Below, one piece after another: positions 17,215 to 25,294 of a DNA stretch of 64,000 nt. The stretch is from Thalassobacterium sedimentorum. GTDB lineage: Bacteria > Verrucomicrobiota > Verrucomicrobiia > Opitutales > Coraliomargaritaceae. The DNA lies in NCBI RefSeq assembly GCF_031127905.1, contig NZ_JARXIC010000018.1, positions 21,814-85,813 of the forward strand, given 5' to 3'. Position 1 is the stretch's first letter. The number at the start of each line of letters is the position of its first letter. The position numbers were made by a program, and so were the translations under genes. The notes beneath the pieces were generated by a model. The model was not told the origin of the DNA. It saw only the letters and a list, made by a program, of their open reading frames with translations, and made no database searches.

Positions 17215-18417
17215 TTAAAGTTCTCCTTTAAAGGCGCGTTGTTGGAGTGAGGCGAAGAGATCGTCACTCTGTGCTATAAAGTGCTTCTGTGAGTTAATTC
17301 GCTTTAAATGGAATTCTACTATTTTTTGATATTCATTTTGCAAATCAAGGGGAGGTCTCAGCAATGTGAGGTTTCGAATGTCAGTAAAATTCAACCCAGC
17401 TTTTACGCCTCTACGACTAAAGGCCGCGAATTGATGTCCGCCTCCAGCGGATGCCAAGTAATGAGCGGCGTAGACAGAATTAATGTCGTTTAGTCTTAGA
17501 ATGGATAAATGCTGGTTAATGTGCGCTTGTCCCAGGTCGTCTGGGACAACCGCAACGCGGCCCAAATCTGCAGTGATGCTAAGTAGTATATCCCCAGCTT
17601 TAACTGATGTGCGAATTGCTTCCTGATTATTCGGGGCATTTACATATGCAACATCTTGTAGATCCAATACTCCATTCTTAAGGTTCTGAATGCGGATGAA
17701 GAATGCACCTGAATCACTGTAATACTTTGCCCATCCACGGGACCCGCTGGTTATGAAATCTTCTACGTCTCCAATTTTACACTCATCCCAGCCCTTGGGG
17801 TTGGTGACGGGGTCGCCGAAGAGGTCGAGGAAGGTGGCGCGAAGGAAGTCGTCGGTGAGTTGGAGGGCTTGCTGGCGTTTGCGGCGGATGGCATCCGCCT
17901 GATCCAAGATCCCCGCGATCCGCTGCTGCTCCAATAAATCCGGCTTCCCGTTTTTCATTGGGAGGGGGATTTTTAGTGTATCAATATGTTCGTTTCGAAG
18001 GTTGTTAATATTGGCTCCAGCTGCCAGCGCTGAAATTATTGACCTATACTTTTCGGTTTTGAAAAAATGAGACAGATATGTGGGGTGTATTTTGCTGTTC
18101 GGTCTAACTACTTTACAAAATGCACCAAAACTTCCGGTGAATTTTTCGGTTAAAGGGGCAGCTTTACCTACGACATCAATGCTTCCGCTAGATGCTGCAA
18201 CTACAATGTCCCCTTCCTGCAACAACTGCTTGTCTGATATTTTCAGTCGAGGGACATAGACGAATTTATCTAAAACGAGCCCAGTATCCGTTATATTATT
18301 GGCTCTCAATATTGGAAGACACCCCTCTTTTTCAATCAGACTAGCATCAGACTTCGAATAGGTAACTCCTCGAACTTGTTCTGCTAGTTCAGAAACCTGA
18401 AACAATTTGTAACCCAT
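17215..18417 (-). CDS. hsdS: Type I restriction-modification specificity subunit HsdS
   Basis: The 400-residue protein has two target-recognition halves. Each half ends in the conserved helix seen as PDLLEQQRIAGILDQADAIRRKRQQAL (central spacer, partial) and RINSQKHFIAQSDDLFASLQQRAFKGEL at the C-terminus. LPILRANNIT and FITSGSRGWAKYY are typical TRD openings. HsdS binds the bipartite DNA site and bridges HsdM and HsdR. The start at 18417 comes one base after the hsdM stop; the frame runs further upstream but that part overlaps hsdM. Confidence 0.95.
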   Translation of the reverse strand: MGYKLFQVSELAEQVRGVTYSKSDASLIEKEGCLPILRANNITDTGLVLDKFVYVPRLKISDKQLLQEGDIVVAASSGSIDVVGKAAPLTEKFTGSFGAFCKVVRPNSKIHPTYLSHFFKTEKYRSIISALAAGANINNLRNEHIDTLKIPLPMKNGKPDLLEQQRIAGILDQADAIRRKRQQALQLTDDFLRATFLDLFGDPVTNPKGWDECKIGDVEDFITSGSRGWAKYYSDSGAFFIRIQNLKNGVLDLQDVAYVNAPNNQEAIRTSVKAGDILLSITADLGRVAVVPDDLGQAHINQHLSILRLNDINSVYAAHYLASAGGGHQFAAFSRRGVKAGLNFTDIRNLTLLRPPLDLQNEYQKIVEFHLKRINSQKHFIAQSDDLFASLQQRAFKGEL

Positions 18418-18418
18418 A

Positions 18419-19921
18419 CTAATCCAACATCCCTTCCAGTGCCTCAATGTCCTTGAGAATATCCTGCTCCAAAGTCTTTAGCTGACCGAGGATCACTTTC
18501 GGATCTTCGTATTCAACTTCCTCATACGCGACTTCCTTGTAGCGGTTGATGGAGAGGTCGTATTTGTTATCACGAATTTCAGCAACGGGCACCTTGAAGT
18601 TTTTGGTGCGCGTCTTTTGCGCGATAGGCTGGCCTTGGTTCCATTGCTTGAGCAGATCGGGCAGATCGTCTTTATCGGGTTGTGGGGTTCGCTTGTCGTC
18701 GAGCGAATAGCCGTCGGCTAAAACATCGTAAAACCAGACGTCGTCGGTGCGGCCGCCTTTGGTGAAGACAAGGATGGCGGTCGAGACTCCGGCATAGGGC
18801 TTGAAAACACCGGAAGGGAGGGAGATGACGGCTTCGAGTTGGTTATCGTCGACGATCATTTTGCGCACGCCGACGTGGGCACCGCTGGATCCGAAGAGCA
18901 CGCCATCGGGCACGATCACGGCGCAGCGTCCGCCGTTGTTGAGCATGCGCAGCATGAGCACGAGGAAGAGCAATTCCGTCTTCTTGGTCTTTACTTTGCT
19001 CTTGAGGGTGGGATCGGTGCTGTCGGCATCGATGCTGCCCTTGAAGGGTGGATTGGCGAGGATCACATCGAAGTGATTGTTTGCTATCTGCGGCATGCGC
19101 TCGCTGAAGCTGGACACGAGTGTGTCTTGATTGTGTAGGGTTCGCGACTGCACATCGTGCAGCAGCAAATTCATGGCGGCGATGCGCAGCATGGTGCTGT
19201 CGAAATCGAAGCCGAAGAACATACTGTTTTGAATGTGCTCGCGGTAAGGCTCCAGCAGGTCGCCGGGATAGTGCTTCTCGCCGTCCTCATCGGTTTCGAT
19301 CAGAGCAGGCGTGGAATACTTCTGCTTGAGATAATCCATCACCCCGACCAAGAAACCGGCCGTGCCACAAGCGGGGTCGCACACCGTATCGGTTGGCTTG
19401 GGATCGAGAATCTCAACCATGGCACGGATGATGTGGCGTGGCGTGCGGAACTGTCCGGCGATGCCCGCGCTTTGCAACTTGGAGAGCAGGTATTCGTAAA
19501 GATCGCCCTTGGTGTCACCCTTATCGAGGGGCAGCTCGTTGATGGCGTTGACGGCTTTGACCAGCAAGTTGCCGGTGGGGATCAAGCAGTTGGCATTTTC
19601 CAAGTATTTGCCGAGTGGTGATTTTTTAACCACGTCGTCGCGCAGGAAAGGAAAGACTTCGTCCCGCACAGTTTTGAGCATAGGATCGCCACCGATTTGC
19701 TTAAAATTCTTCCAGCGCAGGTGTTGTTGATCGGGGCCGAAGACTCCGGAGAAATCTTTGCCTAAGCGCTGCGCCCGGCTCTCCTGGCGCGATTCGTTAA
19801 GGTCGAGCAGACGAATGAACATCAGGTAAGAGATCTGCTCGATGACAGTGATCGGATTGGTGATCCCGCCGGAGTGGAACTCCAGCCAAAGGGCGTCGAT
19901 TTTAGATTTGAGTGATTGCAT
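18419..19921 (-). CDS. hsdM: Type I restriction-modification methyltransferase HsdM
   Basis: The 500-residue protein carries an N-terminal HsdM helical domain ([20 protein letters not shown]), SAM motif [12 protein letters not shown] near 160 and the adenine N6-methyltransferase motif NPPF in [10 protein letters not shown] near 290. It methylates adenine in the site selected by HsdS, protecting host DNA. Length matches the family. It overlaps no neighbour and is followed with one-base spacing by hsdS. Triple repeat copy 4 lies about 40 bp before its start. Confidence 0.97.
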   Translation of the reverse strand: MQSLKSKIDALWLEFHSGGITNPITVIEQISYLMFIRLLDLNESRQESRAQRLGKDFSGVFGPDQQHLRWKNFKQIGGDPMLKTVRDEVFPFLRDDVVKKSPLGKYLENANCLIPTGNLLVKAVNAINELPLDKGDTKGDLYEYLLSKLQSAGIAGQFRTPRHIIRAMVEILDPKPTDTVCDPACGTAGFLVGVMDYLKQKYSTPALIETDEDGEKHYPGDLLEPYREHIQNSMFFGFDFDSTMLRIAAMNLLLHDVQSRTLHNQDTLVSSFSERMPQIANNHFDVILANPPFKGSIDADSTDPTLKSKVKTKKTELLFLVLMLRMLNNGGRCAVIVPDGVLFGSSGAHVGVRKMIVDDNQLEAVISLPSGVFKPYAGVSTAILVFTKGGRTDDVWFYDVLADGYSLDDKRTPQPDKDDLPDLLKQWNQGQPIAQKTRTKNFKVPVAEIRDNKYDLSINRYKEVAYEEVEYEDPKVILGQLKTLEQDILKDIEALEGMLD

Positions 19922-19960
19922 GAAAATTGGATTGAAAATTGGATTCCGGCTGCGCCGGGG

Positions 19961-19992
19961 ACCGCTTAAATAGCGCTTAAGTTACGCTTAAG
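19961..19992 (+). repeat. Triple CGCTTAA repeat, copy 4
   Basis: The cleanest copy: three perfect CGCTTAA units starting at 19963, 19974 and 19985, each 11 bp apart. It lies between the GxxExxY gene and hsdM, and its last bases run into the end of the GxxExxY gene. Confidence 0.8.
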
Positions 19993-20398
19993 GGTGAGTG
20001 TCGGGAATGTATTCTTTGAGTATGTAGCGTTTCCATTCGACAGATTGCTTAGTTCCGAAGTTGATCAAGTAGCCGACTGCTTTCTTGGTAATGTGCATGT
20101 AATTGAGCAGTTGTTGTTCATGCTCGGGAAGTAGCGCTTTAACTGCTTTGAGTTCCGTGACGATTTCACGGTGAACCAGCAGGTCGGGGATATAGGTTTT
20201 CTTCAGCCGATGACCTTTGTAGTAGACTGCTAATTCTTCTTTGGGAATGAATGGAATGGATTGAAAGCCGAGCTCTAACTCTAAGCTTTCTTGATAGATC
20301 TCTTCGCTCAATCCATAGCCAAGTTCTTTATACACCTCGAATGCTGCCCCCATGAGAGCATAACCTTGGTTGCCGAGATATTCTGAATTGGATGTCAT
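19988..20398 (-). CDS. GxxExxY-family protein
   Basis: The 136-residue protein has the family motif GLSEEIY (G-x-x-E-x-x-Y) after the helix GAAFEVYKELGYGL. It continues with PFIPKEELAVYYKGHRLKKTYIPDLLV (split here by the usual D) and ELKAVKALLPEHEQQLLNYM, where D...E-x-K could be a PD-(D/E)xK-like core. The function of this family is not established; it is often multicopy in Verrucomicrobiota and Planctomycetota. It sits inside the RM operon between hsdR and hsdM, flanked by inverted triple repeats, and looks inserted. Confidence 0.9.
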   Translation of the reverse strand: MTSNSEYLGNQGYALMGAAFEVYKELGYGLSEEIYQESLELELGFQSIPFIPKEELAVYYKGHRLKKTYIPDLLVHREIVTELKAVKALLPEHEQQLLNYMHITKKAVGYLINFGTKQSVEWKRYILKEYIPDTHP

Positions 20399-20401
20399 AA
20401 A

Positions 20402-20433
20402 TTTAAGCGTAAATTAAGCGTTCTTAAGCGGTT
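20402..20433 (-). repeat. Triple CGCTTAA repeat, copy 5 (inverted)
   Basis: On the minus strand: three perfect CGCTTAA units with 10- and 11-bp spacing, ending 3 bp before the GxxExxY start codon. A further CGCTTAA is formed by the last codons and stop of hsdR at 20445. Copies 4 and 5 form inverted flanks around the GxxExxY gene. Confidence 0.8.
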
Positions 20434-20444
20434 AAAATATTCTC

Positions 20445-23400
20445 TTAAGCGGCGGTGTTGTTTAAAGTTTTTAAGAGTTCCAGCAGTGCGTTGACTTGGT
20501 CGTCTTCTTTAAAAACACCTTCGACGCCTTGGCTATCGATGCTGGTGAATGGGCTCTCCCAGAGTTGATCGAGCTCGATTACGCCGTAGCGGCTGATGTG
20601 ACTCTTGAGCATCTCTAAGAAACGAATTTGGTTGGCGTTGAGCGCGGGATACTTTTGCACGAAGTCTTTGAAGTGCGCATCGACGGCGGCGGCATCCATG
20701 CCGATGACTTGGCGAATGGCGAGCGCGAGGCTCTTGGACTTGTTGGGATAGTGCACGAGCAAATCTTCGAGATGTAGATAAGGGTCGTGCATTAAGACGT
20801 CGTGCACCAGCTCGTTGAGTTCATCGGGCAAGATCGCCTGGCCTGCTTTGATTTTGCGCAGGGCTTCGTTGGCGTCGAAGAGTTCCTTGAGCACGGATTC
20901 GACTCGGCTGCGATACGCAGCGAGGTCGAGCCCGGAGAGTTTCACTTTGTGCTCCTGGCTATTGTAGCCGGCTTGGTCTTCCGCGACATCGAGGAAGAGT
21001 GGCGCGACTGGATTGACCGTATCCTTCTTGCGGTGCTTCATGATGCCACGCAGCTCGGTGCGAAGGTATTCCAAGTCCTTGACGCTGGCACTGTTATGGT
21101 AGCCCAGATCTTTCGCCTTTTGAATGGCGGGTAGCTTTTCTTCGACCTGCTTGAGGTTGATCGGCAACTGTGAGACTTGCTCCACCACGGTATCGGTCAG
21201 GTCGTCTGCGGCGGCGGACTTCTCCAAGCGTGCCACTTCGAGCTTCGCGATGAGAAGATCAAATTGTAGCGCGGCTTCCTTGCTGCGGATGTCGCGCCAC
21301 TGCATGAGCGGCGCAAGCTCGCGCTTGAGCGTGGCGACGGTGTGAGGCTCGAAGGCTTCGATCACGCCACTGGCTTGCATAGCTTTGACCGTCTTGACCT
21401 TTTCACGCACGGAAAGGCTGTCCGCAGGCAGCGCGGCGATATCGGCCGCGATGAGTGCGGTGGCGGTCTTGAGTCCGTCGAGGTCTTGCTGCTTGAGTGC
21501 GGTCTCGCCGAGGGCGATACGGGCTTCGAAAAGTTGCTGCGGCAGGCTCTTGCTCTGCGAGGGCTCTTCTTCCTTAACCAGTTCGTCGAAGTATTCGAAG
21601 TTACCCCAATGATCGAAGATCAGGAACTCGGACTTGTCTTTGCCAGGGCCAAAGAGGTCTTTGCAAAGTCGTGTGCCACGGCCGATCATTTGCCAGAACT
21701 TGGCGTAGGACTTTACCGGCTTGGCAAAGACGAGGTTGAGGAGCGATGGCACATCGATGCCGGTGTCGAGCATGTCGACGGATACGGCGATGGTGAGGTT
21801 TTTACTGCCGTCGGTGTTTTTGAAATCGTCGATCAGCTGCTCGGCGCGCGGCTCGTAGTTGTCGATACGCAGGCAGAAGTCGCCTCCGTATTGCGGGTAG
21901 CACTCATCGAAGACATCGACGAGCTGCTTGGCGTGTTTGTGGTTGCGAGCAAAAATGATGGTCTTGCCGACGCGTGTGCCGTCCGGACCGCGCAGTCCGT
22001 TCTCCATGAGGTTGCGAATGATGGCGCGGTCGGTGTCACGGTTGAAAACCTGGCGGCTGACTTGTTCCTTCTCGTAGTTGACCGTTTCAGAGTCTTCCAC
22101 TTGTTCATCGAGCTGCTCCTGCTGCACTTTGTTGAGCGCTTTGTATTTGATGCCGTCCCGCAGGAACTTGGTGGTGTGTTTGACTACCTTAAAAGGACAG
22201 AGGTAAGGCGGATTGTGTTCAATCGCGTCTTCGTAAGTGTAATTGGCAGTGGGATCTTCGTTCTCGCACTCAAAGAGCTTGTAAGTGTTGCGGAAGATGA
22301 ACTTGAGCGGCGTGGCCGTGAGCCCGACTTGATAGGCGTCGAAGTAGCGAAAGAGATCGCGGTAGCGGTTGTAGATACTGCGGTGTGATTCGTCGGCGAT
22401 GATGAGATCAAAGAAACCGACGTCGAAATTCTGAAAACACTTCATCATGGCCGGATAAGTGGCCAGATAGATACGCTTGTTGCGGTCGTTGCCCGTCTTG
22501 CGGTTCACGTAGACCCGTGGTTCATCGGGCATGTGCTCCTCAAAGGCGTCATTGGCTTGCTTCCGCAGTTCACGACGGTCACAGAGAAAGAGAATGCGCT
22601 TGGCCCAGCTGGCGCGGATCATGACCTCGGAGAGCGCGATGGCGACGCGGGTCTTTCCGGTGCCAGTGGCTTGGATGAGCAGTGCCTTGCGACGCCGAGC
22701 GTCGAAACTTTCAGTGACGCGCTTAATCGCTTCGATCTGATAGAGACGATCGACAATTTGTTCCTTTGGATTCAGCGAACCAAGCACCTGCTCACGATTG
22801 GCGATTTGGTAGAGCTCATATTCCAAGCTGTCCTGTGAGTAAAAACCAAAGAGTGAACGAGGCGGCTCGCCCTTGCCATCGTTCCAGATGTAGATCTCGT
22901 AGCCGTTGGTGTAAAAGATGATTGGACGGTGGCCGGTCTCTTTCTCGATGCCGTCCGCGTAATATTTGGCCTGCACCTTGCCTTTGTCGGCATCTTCTGC
23001 CGTTTTCTTGGCCTCAACGACGGCGAGCACTTTGCCAGAATTGGGATCTTTCAGCACATAATCAATATAGCCGATACCGCTAGTCGTCGGTTGGTGGGTG
23101 ACTTCCCGCTCTTGCTCAACCTCTGCGGTATTTTTGCCGCGCGCGCCGACATCCCAGCCCACGGAGCGCAGGAGTTCGTCGATGAGTTTAAAGCGGGTTT
23201 CCTCTTCGCTAAATTCGAGTGTGCTGGCGGCTTGTTGCGCGTGCTTGAGCAGTTCGAGCTTTTCGGTTTCGGACTTGCCAGTCGCCTCAGCTTTCGTGCG
23301 CACCATTTCCAAGTCGGAGAGCAGCTTCGCCATCAAGGCTTCTTGTTCAGCCAGCTTCTTCTGTTGCGCTTTATTCTGCTGTTTGAGTGTCGCAGCGGGA

Positions 23401-23834
23401 TCGGCAATCTCAGGCGTGAGTGGCGTCCATTGCGCAGATTCAATCGCCGGCGCACCTTTGGTGGAGAGGATGTGCCAACGCCCAAGGTCGAAAGCCTCTT
23501 TGACGTATTCTGGCACACGCGCTTCATCTTCTTTACTCAAAGAGCCGTGCGCAGCCTGGTTACCCTTGATTCTGAGTAGGTGAAGTTTATCCTTAACCAC
23601 TGCCGGTGTAATCGAACAAAAGGAAGCGTCGTGCAGTAGGTCATTCAGATTACTCTGAAAAGTCAGTTCCAATTTATGGTGCGCGAAGATCGCTTTGACT
23701 AGAAACTCGGCATACATGCGGAGCTTCACAAGTGCGCCCACCGGATCGGCAAACGAATAGCTCTCCGCAAAACCAGCCAAATCGGCTAGTTCGGGATGAT
23801 CCTTACGTAGAAACTCAAAGTTATGCGACTGCAT
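20445..23834 (-). CDS. hsdR: Type I restriction endonuclease/translocase subunit HsdR
   Basis: I use the ATG at 23834 (MQSHNFEFLRKDHPEL, the usual opening of this subgroup), giving 1129 residues; the frame extends to 23921. Domains in order: an N-terminal helical domain; a coiled coil near 150-200; the HSDR_N nuclease (IDYVLKDPNSGKVLAVVEAKK with the D and E-x-K) near 255-275; the helicase with Walker A LLIQATGTGKTR and DESH in LIIADESHRS; motif VI IGRGTRLC; and an EcoEI-type C-terminal domain. HsdR translocates DNA and cuts away from unmethylated sites. It is the first gene of the operon, and its promoter region is shared with the divergent LysR gene. Confidence 0.97.
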   Translation of the reverse strand: MQSHNFEFLRKDHPELADLAGFAESYSFADPVGALVKLRMYAEFLVKAIFAHHKLELTFQSNLNDLLHDASFCSITPAVVKDKLHLLRIKGNQAAHGSLSKEDEARVPEYVKEAFDLGRWHILSTKGAPAIESAQWTPLTPEIADPAATLKQQNKAQQKKLAEQEALMAKLLSDLEMVRTKAEATGKSETEKLELLKHAQQAASTLEFSEEETRFKLIDELLRSVGWDVGARGKNTAEVEQEREVTHQPTTSGIGYIDYVLKDPNSGKVLAVVEAKKTAEDADKGKVQAKYYADGIEKETGHRPIIFYTNGYEIYIWNDGKGEPPRSLFGFYSQDSLEYELYQIANREQVLGSLNPKEQIVDRLYQIEAIKRVTESFDARRRKALLIQATGTGKTRVAIALSEVMIRASWAKRILFLCDRRELRKQANDAFEEHMPDEPRVYVNRKTGNDRNKRIYLATYPAMMKCFQNFDVGFFDLIIADESHRSIYNRYRDLFRYFDAYQVGLTATPLKFIFRNTYKLFECENEDPTANYTYEDAIEHNPPYLCPFKVVKHTTKFLRDGIKYKALNKVQQEQLDEQVEDSETVNYEKEQVSRQVFNRDTDRAIIRNLMENGLRGPDGTRVGKTIIFARNHKHAKQLVDVFDECYPQYGGDFCLRIDNYEPRAEQLIDDFKNTDGSKNLTIAVSVDMLDTGIDVPSLLNLVFAKPVKSYAKFWQMIGRGTRLCKDLFGPGKDKSEFLIFDHWGNFEYFDELVKEEEPSQSKSLPQQLFEARIALGETALKQQDLDGLKTATALIAADIAALPADSLSVREKVKTVKAMQASGVIEAFEPHTVATLKRELAPLMQWRDIRSKEAALQFDLLIAKLEVARLEKSAAADDLTDTVVEQVSQLPINLKQVEEKLPAIQKAKDLGYHNSASVKDLEYLRTELRGIMKHRKKDTVNPVAPLFLDVAEDQAGYNSQEHKVKLSGLDLAAYRSRVESVLKELFDANEALRKIKAGQAILPDELNELVHDVLMHDPYLHLEDLLVHYPNKSKSLALAIRQVIGMDAAAVDAHFKDFVQKYPALNANQIRFLEMLKSHISRYGVIELDQLWESPFTSIDSQGVEGVFKEDDQVNALLELLKTLNNTAA

Positions 23835-23983
23835 GATTGGGAAATTGGCAGCATTTCCCAACACATGGAAGCTCTTCCATCCCGGTATTGTAAATTTTGT
23901 CTGATTTCTATGCATCCACATATTTGATGCCTACATCATATAGGAATCTCATATTTTTTGAAATGGACTAAACTAAACAATTT

Positions 23984-23999
23984 ATGACTGTAGAGTCAT
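23984..23999. promoter_or_regulatory. Palindrome over the LysR start codon, probable operator
   Basis: ATGACT-GTAG-AGTCAT. The arms are identical to those of the 10273 palindrome and the spacing is the same. It lies between the divergent hsdR and LysR genes and its last two bases are part of the LysR ATG, so binding here could block LysR expression and affect hsdR. Confidence 0.6.
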
Positions 24000-24906
24000 G
24001 CATCAAGCTCTCTTTTCAAAATCCGGACTTTCCCTAGATCGACTCAATAGCTTCTGCCGTGTCGCCAAAACAGAAAGCTTCACTCAGGCAGCCGGAGGCG
24101 ACCCCAATCGGCAAACACAGTATAGCCGTCAAATTAAGGATCTTGAGCAATTCTTTGGAACAGAGCTGTTCCACCGCAAAGGAAGAACTGTCTCTCTATC
24201 GGAAACTGGCAAAGAGCTTCATACTCTAGTTTCCGAGTATTTTTCAGCATTAGAGGACTTCAAGGAGCGCTGCTCCGGCCAACTCGGCAGCTATACGATA
24301 GGAGCTGGCGAAAGCATTATTCAGTGGAAGCTGATACCTAAACTAAATGAAATAAAGGAGTCGTTTGCGAAGGCAGACGTCATCTTTAAGAACTTAAGAA
24401 CCGCCGATATCATAGATGGAATCAATAAGGGAGAAATCGATTTTGGAATCATTCGAAAAAGTGCGGTCACCTCAAATTTAGCGACTCTGCCAGTAGGCTC
24501 GCTTAAATTTGCGTTTTTTTATCCATCCCACTCCAAAATCGATCCATCGGATGAAGCCCAACTCTTCTCCAGCTTCCCCTTGGCGATCATGGAAGGCGAA
24601 GGACGCTATCAAAAGTTTATCTCAGAGCTTTCCAGCAAACATGGTATCCTCGTAAGAAAGAGCGTAAGCTGCAGCTCGTTCCCGATGATGGCTAAAACTC
24701 TGACCTCAATCCCTGTTGCGGCCATACTCCCGACAATCGCCAGCGAAGAGCTACCAGCCGAGTCGTTCAAGATGGCTGAACTCGCAAGTCTAAAGCCTTT
24801 GGCTCAAGAGCTCTGTGTTTGCTGGAATCAGCGGCTCGCTTCAATGAACCCGACACTAAAGGAACTCGGCAAAGCACTCGCGAAACTGACAAGAAAAGAA
24901 GACTAA
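23998..24906 (+). CDS. LysR-family transcriptional regulator
   Basis: The 302-residue protein has an N-terminal winged HTH: LDRLNSFCRVAKTESFTQAAGG, then QYSRQIKDLEQFFGTELFHRKGRTVSLSETG (given here as two pieces of the standard LysR HTH and wing). A linker helix and a periplasmic-binding-protein-like effector domain follow (YTIGAGESIIQWKLIP; EIDFGIIRKS). It starts at the only usable ATG, which overlaps the palindrome at 23984. It is divergent from hsdR and most likely controls itself and the defence operons; the inducer is unknown. LysR regulators are less common than WYL or XRE types in defence islands. Confidence 0.93.
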   Translation: MHQALFSKSGLSLDRLNSFCRVAKTESFTQAAGGDPNRQTQYSRQIKDLEQFFGTELFHRKGRTVSLSETGKELHTLVSEYFSALEDFKERCSGQLGSYTIGAGESIIQWKLIPKLNEIKESFAKADVIFKNLRTADIIDGINKGEIDFGIIRKSAVTSNLATLPVGSLKFAFFYPSHSKIDPSDEAQLFSSFPLAIMEGEGRYQKFISELSSKHGILVRKSVSCSSFPMMAKTLTSIPVAAILPTIASEELPAESFKMAELASLKPLAQELCVCWNQRLASMNPTLKELGKALAKLTRKED

Positions 24907-24941
24907 TAAATACCAAACTCCATCGGGTATTCTCAGCGAGA

Positions 24942-25107
24942 AGCCAGTTAACCACTTTATGGCAGCCTCCAGCTATTTCAGCATAAACAGAGCATATAAA
25001 AAGGCAAAAATCGAACCAACGACAAAGTGGTTAACCACCCAAAAATAAAATAAGCCCCTGATGAACAGGGGCTTATAAGAGCCAGTTAACTACTTTTGAA
25101 AGTAGTT
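24942..25107. repeat. Decayed tRNA-Asn fragment and flanking repeats next to the tRNA gene
   Basis: Bases 25010-25034 match the T-loop to anticodon part of the tRNA-Asn gene (25141-25165) at about 21 of 25 positions. The motif AGCCAGTTAACCACTTT at 24942-24958 recurs with one change at 25080-25096. GTTAACCACTTT at 24947-24958 is also the inverse of 25024-25035. A 9-bp hairpin (AACTACTTT arms) spans 25088-25107. This looks like the scar of past integration events at the tRNA gene. Confidence 0.55.
25050..25076 (-). terminator. Intrinsic terminator of tRNA-Asn
   Basis: An 11-bp GC-rich stem, ATAAGCCCCTG with its complement, encloses a 5-nt loop. On the minus strand it is followed by a T-rich tail (ATTTTATTTTT), so it is oriented to end the tRNA-Asn transcript. 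Confidence 0.85.
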
Positions 25108-25123
25108 CGCTTTAAAAACGAAA

Positions 25124-25198
<75 letters not shown>

Positions 25199-25294
25199 AT
25201 AAAATCGTTTCTTCGGAGCCTCTCGGCTCGTGGGAAAGCGCGTATAAAGGGAATGATTTTGCCCCTTGTCAATAGTTTCGTGAGAATTTTTTAT

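Noticed and set aside
21342..22388. Long plus-strand frame of 348 codons
   Set aside because: It is antisense to hsdR, which has all type I motifs; the frame has no family features and reflects codon bias.
25010..25039. Second tRNA gene
   Set aside because: Only the T-loop to anticodon part matches; acceptor and D-arm are missing.
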